A stretch of DNA of 64,000 nucleotides from Rufibacter sediminis (GTDB taxonomy: Bacteria; Bacteroidota; Bacteroidia; Cytophagales; Hymenobacteraceae), in contig NZ_JACOAF010000037.1 of the NCBI RefSeq assembly GCF_014269285.1, positions 1 to 64,000 of the forward strand, in the 5' to 3' direction. A program made the position numbers and the translations under genes. How positions within the stretch are numbered: position 1 is the first letter of the stretch; every line of letters begins with the position of its first letter. The notes under the pieces are model-generated. The model was not told where the DNA came from. It saw only the letters and a program-made list of their open reading frames with translations, and did no database searches. This document shows, in pieces, positions 17,731-26,945 of this stretch.

Positions 17731-18693
17731 CTACATGATAGACAGCAACTGAATGGAATTCACCGCCCGCGGAGCGAGGATCACTTTGGAGTCATCTTTG
17801 GAAATGGAGGTTCTGGCCGAGGCGCTCCCTTTGGACACCGAGGTATTGGTGTTTCGGTCTAGATCAAAAATCTTGAGGTTGGGCGTTCCCGCGTTGGATT
17901 GGTACAGCAATTTGTTGCTGTGATGGAAAAAGGACAAGCCACTTGCGTAATCTCCCGCGCCGCTCTTCTTCACGGCTTTTACCTGTTTGAAGTCATTGGT
18001 GTCATAGATGCGCAGGATTTCATCGGCTTGCCCGTACCCTACGGCTAGCAATTGGTCATCTGAACTGATGGCCAGGTCCGTGGGCGTGGCGTAATTGGTG
18101 TTGAACACTTTCAGGAGCTCTCCGTCTTTGGCCGAGATGGCGTTGATTCTGGTGGAGAACCAGACATAAAACCGGTCTCCCTGGTTGCTGAACACGATTT
18201 TAGAGTCTTTGGCGGCGTACCGCGGTTTGCCTACTTTCTCCCAGGTATCGGTGTTGTAGATCTGGATCTCGTTGTTCTGCAGCAAGGCCACCAACCGGTT
18301 GCCCGTCATGGACACTTCCCGCACCCGGGCCGGCAAGCCGGTGATGTTCTTGACCAAACTCAAGTCGCGGGCCAGCAGAATCTTGAGGGACTTCTCCTCG
18401 CCCCCGGTCACAATGTACTTCCCGTCCTCAGAATAAGCGCAGGAGAGCGCCGTGCCGTTGTGCACTTGCTTGAAACTCACCGGAAACGTTTGAGAGGCAT
18501 CCCAGAGATACAACATGCCCTGGTTCCCCACCGACACTAATCGGTTGCCATCGGGCGAGAAAACCGCGTTCTGGAACATCATGTTCTCTTCGTGCTTCAA
18601 CAACGCCAAAGGTTTCACCTTGGTCTGGCCCACTGCCACCGTAGAAAGTAAGCTGAACCCTAGGGCGTAAAAAATGCTTTTTCTTGTACTCAT
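17731..18693 (-). CDS. Exported WD40-like beta-propeller protein
   Basis: The start at 18693 (MSTRKSIFYALGFSLLSTVAVGQ) gives a signal peptide and a 320-residue protein. WD40-like blades are recognisable: AVFSPDGNRLVSVGNQGMLY, ALSCAYSEDGKYIVTGGEEK, LAISSDDQLLAVGYG and a last blade with SISKDDSKVIL. It is probably a single propeller in the periplasm acting as a binding scaffold. No catalytic residues are evident. On its coding strand upstream, TTTTG and TACTTTG resemble a non-consensus promoter. Confidence 0.8.
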   Translation of the reverse strand: MSTRKSIFYALGFSLLSTVAVGQTKVKPLALLKHEENMMFQNAVFSPDGNRLVSVGNQGMLYLWDASQTFPVSFKQVHNGTALSCAYSEDGKYIVTGGEEKSLKILLARDLSLVKNITGLPARVREVSMTGNRLVALLQNNEIQIYNTDTWEKVGKPRYAAKDSKIVFSNQGDRFYVWFSTRINAISAKDGELLKVFNTNYATPTDLAISSDDQLLAVGYGQADEILRIYDTNDFKQVKAVKKSGAGDYASGLSFFHHSNKLLYQSNAGTPNLKIFDLDRNTNTSVSKGSASARTSISKDDSKVILAPRAVNSIQLLSIM

Positions 18694-18900
18694 ATAGAAT
18701 GGGGGTGAATAATAATATTTTACATGCTGCAAAGTACAAAATATTACTAAAATATTCCAAAACCAATAACCACCTTTTCGTTACTTTTTCTGGATGATGC
18801 TCTTGACTGAGGCCAAAGTTATGCGGGTGCACGCGGAAGCCATATACCCTAGAACAGCTCTTCCATTCCCCATCCATCTACGTGTGGAAGCGGCTCGCCA

Positions 18901-18936
18901 GATTTGGTGCTTTTTTGGGAAATCAGGCCAAAAACG
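18901..18936. repeat. Family A element, diverged
   Basis: The right arm AAATCAGGCCAAAAACG is typical and the left arm GATTTGGTGCTTTTTTG pairs only partly. It lies in the spacer between the propeller gene start and the peptidase 3' end. Confidence 0.5.
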
Positions 18937-18976
18937 CTACACTCTGATAGACAGTAAAATACGCTGGCTTTACTGC

Positions 18977-19828
18977 TTAGAAGTTCAGCATGGCGGCGTA
19001 GACGCCCCGCACTACTTCGGTCATCCGCCCGAAATCAAGTTTGTCGATGGTGTCTGATTTCTGGTGATAATGAGGGTTACGCAGGAAAGAGGTGTCGTTG
19101 ATCATGACTGCCTGATAGCCCTGGCTCCAGTAGTTGCGGTGGTCTGAGAGCGAAACTCCGGGCAACCCCGGCGGGGCGGCAATGGACTGGACATCTACCC
19201 GCGAATGCTCTTGTATCAACTGCTGCACCCTCTTTACGGTTTTCTCCTGCTCCTTCTGCCCTACCACTACGATGAAGTTCCCCGTGCTGGGGTATAAACT
19301 TCTCAACGATTCGTGCGGAAATTCCTGCGAGTTGGGTTTGTCTGTGAAATACCCGATCATCTCCAGGCAGATCATCAGCCTGACGTCTACGTTGTCTTTC
19401 TTCAAAGACTTGGCATGTACGGCGCTGCCCATTTTCTCGGTGGCGAAGTACGGCGGCTCTTCAAAATTGAAGGCCACAAAATCGATGCGGTGTTTCACCT
19501 CGGGCTTTTCCTCATGGAGCGCGCGGGCCAACTCCAGCAGTCCAGCTACGGCGCTGGCATTGTCATCGGCACCCGGGGTATCGCCACACACGTCATAATG
19601 GGCACCCACAATGACCCTTGCTCCCTCAGTGGGACCGTAGGAAAGAATATAGTTCTGGAAGCCCTGGTGCAGGTCCTGCTTGCTTACCCGGCCACTCAGT
19701 TTACAGAACTGCTTTTCTATATAGGCCGCCGCTTTCTTCAGCGAATCAGGGTACCCAATGCTCCGGGGCGGATTTAACGTGGTGAGGTACTGGACATCGG
19801 CATACAGGCGGTCGCGTTGGATGGGCAT
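18977..19828 (-). CDS. M28-family zinc aminopeptidase, apparently cytoplasmic
   Basis: This 283-residue protein has the di-zinc M28 ligands in order: His in GAHYDV, bridging Asp in PGADDNAS, Glu pair in NFEEPP, Glu in CLEMIG and His in NPHYHQKSDT. Unlike most Bacteroidota M28 enzymes it lacks a signal peptide, beginning MPIQRDRLYADVQYL. It likely trims N-terminal residues from peptides. It has no close neighbours in the same direction. Confidence 0.88.
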   Translation of the reverse strand: MPIQRDRLYADVQYLTTLNPPRSIGYPDSLKKAAAYIEKQFCKLSGRVSKQDLHQGFQNYILSYGPTEGARVIVGAHYDVCGDTPGADDNASAVAGLLELARALHEEKPEVKHRIDFVAFNFEEPPYFATEKMGSAVHAKSLKKDNVDVRLMICLEMIGYFTDKPNSQEFPHESLRSLYPSTGNFIVVVGQKEQEKTVKRVQQLIQEHSRVDVQSIAAPPGLPGVSLSDHRNYWSQGYQAVMINDTSFLRNPHYHQKSDTIDKLDFGRMTEVVRGVYAAMLNF

Positions 19829-20047
19829 GGCACACAGCGGTTGGTTTCTCCTGCATTGTACTGAAACCGGGCTTGGTAGTTACTTTTCAGGAAGGAGAAT
19901 TAATACGGTTTCTACGCTCGGCATTCTATTGGATACTCAGATACCAATTCTCTTAATGTTTTTTCTACTCTTAGGAAACTCCATCTCTGCACTTGGTTCT
20001 TTAATGCACTTGGTACTTCAAGCAGAAGAACTGTCATCCCAGCTGCC

Positions 20048-20071
20048 CTTGTTGGTGTTCTCACCAACAAG
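20048..20071. repeat. Family B hairpin
   Basis: CTTGTTGGTG-TTCT-CACCAACAAG is a perfect 10-bp stem, followed by CCAGATACCGGAGCC and, near 20106, CACGCAGCAG. It matches the copy at 12944. Confidence 0.8.
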
Positions 20072-20191
20072 CCAGATACCGGAGCCTTAACGCTTACTGA
20101 AATCTCACGCAGCAGAAGCAAGGATCTATTCTCAATGGAATCACTGAACTGGCTCATCCTCAGAGAAAAGATGCTGCTCTCATATCAAAAT

Positions 20192-20229
20192 TGTTTTGAG
20201 CATGATCTAATGAAAACAGCCTCAAAACA
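20192..20229. repeat. Family A element with a changed core
   Basis: The outer arms TGTTTTGAG and CTCAAAACA pair perfectly, while the left inner arm (CATGATCTAA) has lost complementarity to AAAACAGC. Confidence 0.65.
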
Positions 20230-20295
20230 GCGCAGAAAAGCGGTAGAGCAGATCCCCCCTTTCTCATTTTAGCAGCATTACCCGAACAACAATAT

Positions 20296-21207
20296 CTACT
20301 TTTTAGCTTTGAGCGTGATGAGCACCACGGCTGCCACTAGCAAGACGGTGGCCATGATGGTTTGCCCGGTGACTACTTCCTGCGCGAAGGCCCAGCCCAA
20401 GAAAACGGCGATGACCGGGTTAACATAGGCGTAGGTGGAAACCTGAGACGGGGGCGCCACCCGGGTCAACCAGCTATACGCCGTAAAAGCGATGAGTGAC
20501 CCGAACACTACCAGATAACCCAGCGCCAGCCAGGAGCGCTGACTGATAGCAGCCCAATTGGTAGTTTGCCACTCCCCCGAAACCGTCCCGACGCACAGCA
20601 ACATGGCCCCACCGCACAGCATCTGCATGCCCGTGGTAAGCACTGCCGAAGATGGTAAACTGGCCCGCGAAGAAAAAAGCGAGCCCCAGGCCCAGGCACC
20701 CGCCGCCAGAAACACAATGATACTCCCCAGCAAATCCACGGTCCCCTCCAACTCCCAGGGGCTTACCAGCACCAGCATCCCGACGGCCCCAATCAACAGC
20801 CCCAGGATTACTCCTCTGGAGGGAGCCTGCCTGGTTTTTCCAAGCCACTGCAAAACCACCACCCACAAAGGTTCAGTAGTCACCAGCAAGGCGGCCACCC
20901 CGGAGGCGACCCGTTGCTCGGCCCACACCACCGCGCCGTTCCCCAGTAAAATCAGCATGCCTCCAATAATGGCGGTGTTTTTCCAGTGCAGCAGAGACGG
21001 TGCCTGTGCCCCGCGCAGACGGGCCCAGCCAAACATCAGCGCACCGGCCAATAGAAACCGACCTCCCGCCATCAGGAAAGGCGGCAGGGTTTCGATGACA
21101 AAGGCGATGGCTAGATACGTGGAGCCCCATATAATGTAAATCGCGGCAAAAGCCGCGATTTTAAGCCAGCCGGTACCTGAAGCCCCGGAGGAGGAAGATA
21201 CGTTCAT
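20296..21207 (-). CDS. EamA/DMT-family transporter (YedA-like)
   Basis: This 303-residue inner-membrane protein has ten hydrophobic segments arranged as two EamA repeats. The first begins IYIIWGSTYLAIAFVIETLP, and the second carries GYLVVFGSLIAFTAYSWLT, both typical of the drug/metabolite transporter family. These proteins export metabolites or amino acids; the substrate is unknown. It is the last gene of a leftward group, 4 nt after the universal stress protein gene, so the two are almost certainly co-transcribed. Confidence 0.9.
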   Translation of the reverse strand: MNVSSSSGASGTGWLKIAAFAAIYIIWGSTYLAIAFVIETLPPFLMAGGRFLLAGALMFGWARLRGAQAPSLLHWKNTAIIGGMLILLGNGAVVWAEQRVASGVAALLVTTEPLWVVVLQWLGKTRQAPSRGVILGLLIGAVGMLVLVSPWELEGTVDLLGSIIVFLAAGAWAWGSLFSSRASLPSSAVLTTGMQMLCGGAMLLCVGTVSGEWQTTNWAAISQRSWLALGYLVVFGSLIAFTAYSWLTRVAPPSQVSTYAYVNPVIAVFLGWAFAQEVVTGQTIMATVLLVAAVVLITLKAKK

Positions 21208-21211
21208 AAAA

Positions 21212-22063
21212 TTAGTCAGCGTCGGCGTGCAGCACCAGCAGGGGCAGTTTGGTTTGGTAGGTCATTTTCTCGGAGAGGCTCATCCCGAACAGGTCCTTGA
21301 AAAAGTTGCGGCGTTTTTTCAGGAGCGCCAGCATGTTGCTGCGGGTCTGCTTGAGATACCCCTTGAGGGCCTCGTCTTTTTCAGGGTGTTCCAGTTCCTG
21401 GAAGTGGATAGGCTGGCCTGCAAACTCGTTGCGCAGGGTTTGGATAAATGCCTGGGTGTGGCGGCCTCCATCGGCGCCGGCCTTGTCCGTGACGTGCACC
21501 ACCTCCACCTCGGCCTGGAAAACAGAGGCCAGAGCCATTACCTGCTTCAGGGCTTTGGTGTCTTCGGGCTGGTAATCTGAGGCATAGACAATGCGGTGAA
21601 TGTCTGGGAAGCTGGCTTGCGCCGGAATTGCCAATACCGGGCATTTCACCTGGGAGATGACGCTCTCGGTGTTGCTGCCAATCATGATTTCCTCCAGGGT
21701 ATTGCCGCCGCCGGTGGTCCCCAGCACAATGAAATCATAGCCTTCCTCGTGCACCAGCCGCTCCACCGCATCGGCCAGAAATGCTTCCATCACTTTGGTA
21801 TCGGTCTGGAAAACACCCCCTTTTTCCCCGTGCAGGTTCTGTAGGTGCAGTGACAAAGAATATAGCTTATCCGCGGAAACCCGGCGTTGCTCATCCAGCA
21901 CCTGGCTGGCCATCAACGCCGACTCGGAAGTGTCCATCAAGGGCAAATGCAGGACGTGGAGCAGGGTTAAGGAAGCGCGGGTATGCTGGGCGATGTGCGC
22001 GGCATACTCGGCGGCCTTGTTAGAGGTCTTAGAAAAATCGACAGGGCACAGAATCTTTTTCAT
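21212..22063 (-). CDS. Tandem-domain universal stress protein
   Basis: The start MKKILCPVDFSKTSNKAA at 22063 gives 283 residues with two UspA domains (about 1-145 and 150-283). The first keeps an ATP-binding-type motif (VLGTTGGGNTLEEIMIGSNT). The second is less conserved and ends TKLPLLVLHADAD. USPs are cytoplasmic and accumulate in growth arrest and stress. It lies between an STAS-like gene (104 nt upstream) and an EamA transporter gene (4 nt downstream). A paralogue is encoded at 58.2 kb. Confidence 0.92.
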   Translation of the reverse strand: MKKILCPVDFSKTSNKAAEYAAHIAQHTRASLTLLHVLHLPLMDTSESALMASQVLDEQRRVSADKLYSLSLHLQNLHGEKGGVFQTDTKVMEAFLADAVERLVHEEGYDFIVLGTTGGGNTLEEIMIGSNTESVISQVKCPVLAIPAQASFPDIHRIVYASDYQPEDTKALKQVMALASVFQAEVEVVHVTDKAGADGGRHTQAFIQTLRNEFAGQPIHFQELEHPEKDEALKGYLKQTRSNMLALLKKRRNFFKDLFGMSLSEKMTYQTKLPLLVLHADAD

Positions 22064-22167
22064 AGGATTGCAGGTCTGGTTCATGGCACAGGCATAGAAG
22101 CCCTACGCCTCCTTACAAAACGTGAATATAGGGCTTGGGTTATACTTTCCTATACCGGAACGCTCCC

Positions 22168-22566
22168 TTACCGCTGCTGTACCTCCTCCAACCACGCCTC
22201 AGCGTCTTCCAAAGAGTCAAAGATGTTTAGCGGAATCCGACTCTCCTTGGCCATGTCCATAGCCAGTTGATTGATGGCATTGTTCAACTGGTGCACCTCG
22301 GCCAGCTGGTAGATACCGGCCGCCACCATCATTTTCTGGGCGATCACCTGCACCTGCCGCACCGATGGCGCATACTCTTCCAGCTCCCTGATGTCGGTCA
22401 GGATGGAAAAGCCGGGTTTCATGAAGGCCAGGGCTTCTTTGATGTGGGTGATGTAAAAAGGGACCTCTTCCGGGCTGTTCCAACAGCCGGTCAAAGCTAA
22501 GTAGAGTATGTTCTTTTTCTGATCAACCTGGATGTAGTAGAAGTGATTGTGCGCAATTTTTTTCAT
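22168..22566 (-). CDS. STAS/SpoIIAA-like small protein
   Basis: The start MKKIAHNHFYYIQVDQKKNI at 22566 gives 132 residues. The beginning (ILYLALTGCW), middle (ILTDIRELEEYA) and end (DSLEDAEAWLEEVQ) fit SpoIIAA/STAS-like proteins common in Bacteroidota, which have an alpha/beta sandwich and a C-terminal AxxWL helix. The role is unknown; such proteins are often linked to stress regulation or membranes. It precedes a universal stress protein gene. A paralogue is encoded at 45.4 kb. Confidence 0.7.
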   Translation of the reverse strand: MKKIAHNHFYYIQVDQKKNILYLALTGCWNSPEEVPFYITHIKEALAFMKPGFSILTDIRELEEYAPSVRQVQVIAQKMMVAAGIYQLAEVHQLNNAINQLAMDMAKESRIPLNIFDSLEDAEAWLEEVQQR

Positions 22567-22695
22567 AGGAGCGTCAGACATTTCTGCAGATGCACCACTA
22601 ACTGGACGGGGGATACCGGAGAGAGGCAAATAAAATATTAAATAATTTTGTTTTTATAAAGTTAGAAACTGTTTTGAAATTCTCAAAAACAAACA

Positions 22696-23769
22696 TCAAA
22701 TTTTCTTATTTTTAAGATTTAAACTCTTCACCTCGGCCCAGGTCCAGTACGTACGGGGAGTGATATTAGAAAATGCATTCTGCAAGTATTCAATAAGCAT
22801 ATGTAAGAATAAGTCCTTTTCAATAGAGGAAGAATTGAATTCCCGCTCCAGCGGATGTCCGTACCGTTGCGCCTTGCTCAACTTTTTATTCTGCAGCCGC
22901 AGCAACGGACCGGTGTCTGTGACGCCATCTGCCACCCACGTATACCCAGACGTCTCCAGCGCGTTGAACTGCTCCGCCAACGGACGTAAATCTGGGCGGG
23001 GCAAGGTAGGTCGGCTCACAATATCCACCCAGGTGGTGTACTTGCATTCCACTTCATATCTGTTGTTTGCGTAACAGGCAACCACAATGTCATACCCGGC
23101 TGTAGGGCTGAACAAGGCATAATAATGGACGGGCTCCGGGGTCTCAATCACCGCCAGGCCAATGGAATTATTTAGGACTATTTTCGATTCTTTCCCATAA
23201 ATCTGCGCATACCCCAGCAGAACCGTATTCACCTCCGGCTCCCAAACCTCTTGGAATAATTCAGGATTAACCAACACTTTTCCGAACTCCTTCAGAAAAT
23301 AGTGAAATTTAGGGATAGAGGCGACTACCTCATTTTCCTCCATGTCCTCCGCCCCGAAGGGAGGATAGAAGCGGGCCTTTTCTTCGGCATTTATCCAGCA
23401 AACCAGTTTCAGGGCTTCTTTGGCGAAAGGAGCCTCTAAATCTAACTCTCGGAAATCACCTATCACGGCCATCTGCCGCAATGTCTCCTCGCGCTGCAGG
23501 GCCAGTTGGGGGTTCAGCAAGGCCCACACTCCCACCAGTGCATCAATGTCAAAGTGGTTGGCGGTCACGTACTGGTAGTTTTGCAGTTGGGGCCAGTTCT
23601 GTTTGAGGGCCTGGAGCACCATGCCGGCGCTGGTATCTTCCCGCAGAGCGGCTGGGGTGGGTGCCTCGCGCCAGTGCGATAAAACGAGCCCGTTGGGGTG
23701 AAAACTGTCCACCACGACGGCTGGGTATTCTTTGATCTGCGGAAACGGAAGGTACGTAAAGTGTTGCAT
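22696..23769 (-). CDS. Uncharacterised conserved protein (possibly DUF6687)
   Basis: The start MQHFTYLPFPQIKEYP at 23769 gives 357 residues; an upstream start would enter the terminator hairpin at 23792. It is soluble with no signal peptide. A notable motif is NHFDIDALVGVWALLNP, recalling an aspartate-rich metal site. Later it has YDIVVACYANNRYEVECKY and ends with a basic tail. I believe it belongs to the DUF6687 group of Bacteroidota and Actinobacteria but cannot confirm that. No function is assigned. Confidence 0.65.
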   Translation of the reverse strand: MQHFTYLPFPQIKEYPAVVVDSFHPNGLVLSHWREAPTPAALREDTSAGMVLQALKQNWPQLQNYQYVTANHFDIDALVGVWALLNPQLALQREETLRQMAVIGDFRELDLEAPFAKEALKLVCWINAEEKARFYPPFGAEDMEENEVVASIPKFHYFLKEFGKVLVNPELFQEVWEPEVNTVLLGYAQIYGKESKIVLNNSIGLAVIETPEPVHYYALFSPTAGYDIVVACYANNRYEVECKYTTWVDIVSRPTLPRPDLRPLAEQFNALETSGYTWVADGVTDTGPLLRLQNKKLSKAQRYGHPLEREFNSSSIEKDLFLHMLIEYLQNAFSNITPRTYWTWAEVKSLNLKNKKI

Positions 23770-23791
23770 GGTACGGGTTCTACATATAATA

Positions 23792-23831
23792 GGGATGAGC
23801 GCTGGTTGGCTGGCCAACCAGCGCTCATCCC
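23792..23831 (-). terminator. Perfect 19-bp hairpin after the HNH gene
   Basis: GGGATGAGCGCTGGTTGGC pairs with GCCAACCAGCGCTCATCCC around a TG loop. A family A element abuts it on the HNH-gene side. The minus-strand sequence beyond it (TATTATATG) has no long T-run, so termination is likely but not certain. It separates two leftward genes. Confidence 0.7.
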
Positions 23832-23832
23832 C

Positions 23833-23870
23833 TGTTTTAGGGGCTATTTGGTAAAAACTGCCCTGAAACG
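23833..23870. repeat. Family A stem-loop element
   Basis: TGTTTTAGGGGC and GCCCTGAAACG form the arms, directly adjoining the 19-bp hairpin and ending 17 nt before the HNH stop codon. Confidence 0.75.
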
Positions 23871-23886
23871 CAAGTAAACTCAGGCG

Positions 23887-24195
23887 CTACTTGCGTTTCC
23901 CGCGGCGGTTGGTGATTTTATCCAGGCGCTTGGTTCGCACCCATTGCAGGTATTTCTGGAGTCCCTCAGATTCACGGAGGGCCGGAATGGAGTTGTACAA
24001 CACCGCCAGTTCCTTGTTGGTGAAGGTGAGATGCACCGTGCTATGGCAGGGCTGGCACAAAGGCGCTGTGGGTCCGTGCCGTCCTCCTTCTTCCCGCGGA
24101 ATCAGGTGGTGCAACGTGGTGAACCCCACTTCCCGCTCGCAAAGTGCGCAAACCGGATCGGCGCTTTCTTCCTTTTTCCTGATTCGTTTCGGCAT
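23887..24195 (-). CDS. Small HNH-nuclease-domain protein
   Basis: The start MPKRIRKKEES at 24195 gives 102 residues. A zinc-stapled HNH core is complete: CALCEREVG, LHHLIPREEGGRHG and CQPCHSTVH. The tail is basic (TKRLDKITNRRGKRK). Single-domain HNH proteins of this size can be nicking or restriction-like nucleases, often on mobile elements, but chromosomal HNH genes like this are common and no phage or restriction genes are nearby. Its role is unknown. Confidence 0.82.
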   Translation of the reverse strand: MPKRIRKKEESADPVCALCEREVGFTTLHHLIPREEGGRHGPTAPLCQPCHSTVHLTFTNKELAVLYNSIPALRESEGLQKYLQWVRTKRLDKITNRRGKRK

Positions 24196-24316
24196 ACTGG
24201 CTCCTGGTTCTCCTTCAGTTTTCAAAAATGCGCCTCCCGCGGGGTCAGGAAACCAACCTCTGCGGTTGTGCCGCGTAAGCCTCTTGTTCTAACCGGGCGA
24301 TTGTCCATGTCTCTCT

Positions 24317-25546
24317 ATGTCACTTTCAGCTTCTTCCTTCCCCCAAACCACTGGCCCCGCCCTGAGCGAGAAATGGCTGCTGTTCATTCTGGCGGCCATC
24401 CAGTTTACGCACATCATGGACTTTGTGATCATGATGCCGCTGGGTCCGCAACTGATGCGCGTCTTTCAGATTAGCCCGCGCGAATTCGGGTTTCTGGTGT
24501 CGGCGTATACGTTCAGCGCGGCCATCTCGGGCTTACCGAGCGCCTTCTTCATTGATCGGTTCGATCGCAAAAATGCGTTGCTGGGGTTGTACCTGGGCTT
24601 CACGTTGGGCACCCTGGCCTGTGCCCTGGCGCCTACGTTCACGTTTCTCCTCATCGCCCGAGTTCTGGCCGGGGCATTTGGCGGGGTTCTGGGCGCTCTG
24701 GTGCTGGCCATCATCGGGGATTCCATTCCGGAGGAACGGCGCGGAGCGGCTACGGGTAAGGTGATGGCTGCGTTCTCGGTGGCCTCCATCGGGGGGATTC
24801 CCATTGGGCTGTACCTGGCCAGCCACGCCAGCTGGCACGCTCCTTTTTACCTGCTCACCGGTTTGAGCATCCTCGTTTTACTTCTGGCCTGGCGCATGTT
24901 GCCGCCCATGCGGGAGCACCTGTTAAACCACGTGCCGCAACATCCCGCACAGGTGCTGCTCACCATCTTCAGCCGGGCCAATTGCCTGTGGGCCTTCGCC
25001 CTGATGGTAGCGCTCTCTTTGGCCGGGTTCACCGTAGTTCCGTTCCTGAGCCCGTACATGGTGGCCAACGTGGGCTTCGCCGAGGCAGAATTGAGCTACA
25101 TCTATCTTTTCGGGGGATTGGCCACGGTGGTCACCTCGCAGCTGGCCGGCAGGTTATCTGATAAATACGGCAAGAAGAAGGTTTTCATGATCGCCGCCCT
25201 CGTTTCCATTGCTCCTATTCTGGTGGTGACGCATTTACCCCGCGTGCCGCACTGGCAGGCGTTTGTGGTGACCACGTTCTTCTTTATTTTCTTTGGCGCG
25301 CGCTTTGTGCCCGCCATGTCCATGATCACTTCCAGCATTGAGCCGCGGCTGCGGGGTTCGTTCATGAGCGTGAACTCATCGGTGCAGCAGCTGGCCTCCG
25401 GTTTGGCCGCCTTCCTAGCCGGACTGGTGATTTCCAATGCGCCGGGCTCTCCGGAGTTACTGCACTTCGGGACGGTGGGCATCATCGCCACGGTTTTCAC
25501 CCTGGTATCTATGGGCGTGGTGATGAAGCTGAAGCAGGTGAGTTGA
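24317..25546 (+). CDS. MFS transporter (AraJ/arabinose-efflux-like)
   Basis: This 409-residue protein has 12 predicted helices. The first carries FTHIMDFVIMMPLGPQL, and the loop after helix 2 carries FIDRFDRKNALLG, the major facilitator motif A region. The second loop repeat is AGRLSDKYGKKKVF. It matches the DHA1 AraJ/PbuE-type group that exports sugars, purines or drugs by proton antiport. The gene is divergent from the HNH gene and single. Confidence 0.92.
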   Translation: MSLSASSFPQTTGPALSEKWLLFILAAIQFTHIMDFVIMMPLGPQLMRVFQISPREFGFLVSAYTFSAAISGLPSAFFIDRFDRKNALLGLYLGFTLGTLACALAPTFTFLLIARVLAGAFGGVLGALVLAIIGDSIPEERRGAATGKVMAAFSVASIGGIPIGLYLASHASWHAPFYLLTGLSILVLLLAWRMLPPMREHLLNHVPQHPAQVLLTIFSRANCLWAFALMVALSLAGFTVVPFLSPYMVANVGFAEAELSYIYLFGGLATVVTSQLAGRLSDKYGKKKVFMIAALVSIAPILVVTHLPRVPHWQAFVVTTFFFIFFGARFVPAMSMITSSIEPRLRGSFMSVNSSVQQLASGLAAFLAGLVISNAPGSPELLHFGTVGIIATVFTLVSMGVVMKLKQVS

Positions 25547-25575
25547 CGGGAAGTCTGGAGCGGGACGGGAAATCT

Positions 25576-25613
25576 TGTTTTAAGGGTCGTTTTGAGAAAA
25601 CAGGCCTTAAACG
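25576..25613. repeat. Family A stem-loop element
   Basis: TGTTTTAAGGGTCGTTTTG and GAAAACAGGCCTTAAACG form the arms, 30 nt after the MFS stop codon. Confidence 0.8.
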
Positions 25614-25660
25614 GAGATAATCGGCAGCAGGAATCAAATGAATCTGCGTTGAATTTCCGG

Positions 25661-25714
25661 CGAGTCTGGAGACTCGCTTCATCCTGTGGCACGAGACTGA
25701 AGTCTCGCGCCAGG
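25661..25714. repeat. Family C paired palindromes
   Basis: CGAGTCT-GG-AGACTCG and CGAGACT-GA-AGTCTCG are separated by a 15-nt spacer ending TGTGGCA and followed by CGCCAGG. The architecture matches the pair at 60824-60874 although the palindromes differ in sequence. Confidence 0.65.
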
Positions 25715-25827
25715 TCGTTGATAGACGCTAGATGCTGGGAAAGTAGACGGACTACGTAGGGTCTCTGGACTAACTAGGTAGTGTCTTTGGACCCACGGTG
25801 TCTTTCTCCTTTATCTTTCATCTCTTC

Positions 25828-26517
25828 TTATTCCACCTCTTCCGGCTTCAGGAGGAAACCATCTTTCATGGTGAGTTTTCGGTCGGCCATGTCGGCCAGG
25901 ATGGGATTATGGGTGACCAGCACGAAGGTCTGGCCCAGGTCTTCGCGGAGCTTGAAGAAAATCTGGTGCAGTTCCTCGGCATTCTTTGAGTCCAGATTTC
26001 CGCTGGGCTCATCGGCGAAGATAAGTTTAGGCGAGTTGATGAGGGCGCGGGCCACGGCGGTGCGCTGCTGCTCCCCCCCGCTCATCTCAGAGGGTTTGTG
26101 CTCTAACCTGTGTCCCAGCCCCAGCATTTCCAGCAACTCCTTGGCCCGGGTCTCCACCTCTTTCTCGGGCCGGTCGGCCAGGTAGCCCGGTAGGCAGACG
26201 TTCTCCAGGGCGGTGAACTCGGGTAGCAGGTTGTGGAATTGGAAGATGAAACCGATGTTGCAGTTCCGGAACCGGGCCACTTCTTTGTTGCTCATCCCCG
26301 AGATGCGCTGGCCGTGCAGAAAGACATCGCCCGCATCTGGGGCATCCAGGGTGCCCAGCAGGTGGAGGAGCGTACTTTTTCCGGCCCCGGAGGCCCCCAC
26401 AATGGAAACCACTTCGGCTTCGCCGATGGTGAGGTCAATGCCTTTCAGAACCGGAAGTTTTCCGTAGGATTTAAACAGCCCGCGGGCCTCTAGCAATACT
26501 GGTTTCTCTATACTCAT
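25828..26517 (-). CDS. ABC transporter ATPase, LolD-like
   Basis: This 229-residue nucleotide-binding protein has Walker A GASGAGKST, the signature SGGEQQRTAVARAL, Walker B KLIFADEPSGNLD and the H-loop THN. Sequence and length match the LolD/MacB-type ATPases that drive lipoprotein release from the inner membrane or similar extrusion. The permease partners (LolC/E-like) are not next to it, as often in Bacteroidota. The specific assignment is likely but not certain. Confidence 0.9.
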   Translation of the reverse strand: MSIEKPVLLEARGLFKSYGKLPVLKGIDLTIGEAEVVSIVGASGAGKSTLLHLLGTLDAPDAGDVFLHGQRISGMSNKEVARFRNCNIGFIFQFHNLLPEFTALENVCLPGYLADRPEKEVETRAKELLEMLGLGHRLEHKPSEMSGGEQQRTAVARALINSPKLIFADEPSGNLDSKNAEELHQIFFKLREDLGQTFVLVTHNPILADMADRKLTMKDGFLLKPEEVE

Positions 26518-26684
26518 GCACTACAAAACAATAACGAAGGGACGGTATTTGCAACCTCGCGCTGAAATAAGCCCTCAGCGTCTCAACGCAGACAATGCTC
26601 AACGGGTTCTTTCTTATAAAGTAACGGGCGCTGTTTATAAAGATCCCGGAGGCTGCGGCTGGCGTTCATCGTCAAAAACACAGT

Positions 26685-26724
26685 CGTATTTTAGGCCTGT
26701 TTTCAGCAAAATAGCCCCGAAACG
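26685..26724. repeat. Family A stem-loop element
   Basis: CGTATTTTAGGCCTGTTTTC and AAAATAGCCCCGAAACG form the arms in the ATPase-sucC spacer. Confidence 0.7.
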
Positions 26725-26819
26725 AGTAGCCGGGTTCTGCGTTGTCACCTATGTCGGCCTGAGGCGGCATCGCGAATAATCCTTCCAATCGTTCAGTGAA
26801 GCGAGAATTGAAAAGGCTC

Positions 26820-26872
26820 GTTAAGCCGATGGCGCTTTGGGTCCCTTTTCTGAAAAATCGGCTTAAAACAGC
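26820..26872. repeat. Family A element with an extra upstream arm
   Basis: GTTAAGCCGAT at 26820-26830 pairs with ATCGGCTTAA at 26857-26866, skipping an ordinary but poorly paired left arm (GCTTTGGGTCCCTTTTC). It looks like a duplicated or shifted arm. Confidence 0.6.
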
Positions 26873-26945
26873 GTGGCCTTTAACGATAGCCTTGCCTCAG
26901 AACTCAGGCCACAGCGCTCCGGATTGGCCGCACCGTGGCCGCTAC

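Larger units (their letters stand above)
19829..20295. other. Spacer holding family A and family B repeats
   Basis: No gene is supported. It contains a family B hairpin at 20048-20071 and a family A element at 20192-20229. Confidence 0.5.
26518..26945. other. Divergent spacer between the ABC ATPase and sucC
   Basis: No gene is seen. It contains two family A elements and, at its right end, the sucC promoter. Confidence 0.5.

Noticed and set aside
23887-24195. HNH protein as part of a restriction or phage module
   Set aside because: Neighbours are a conserved unknown and an MFS transporter; no methyltransferase, terminase or toxin gene is present.
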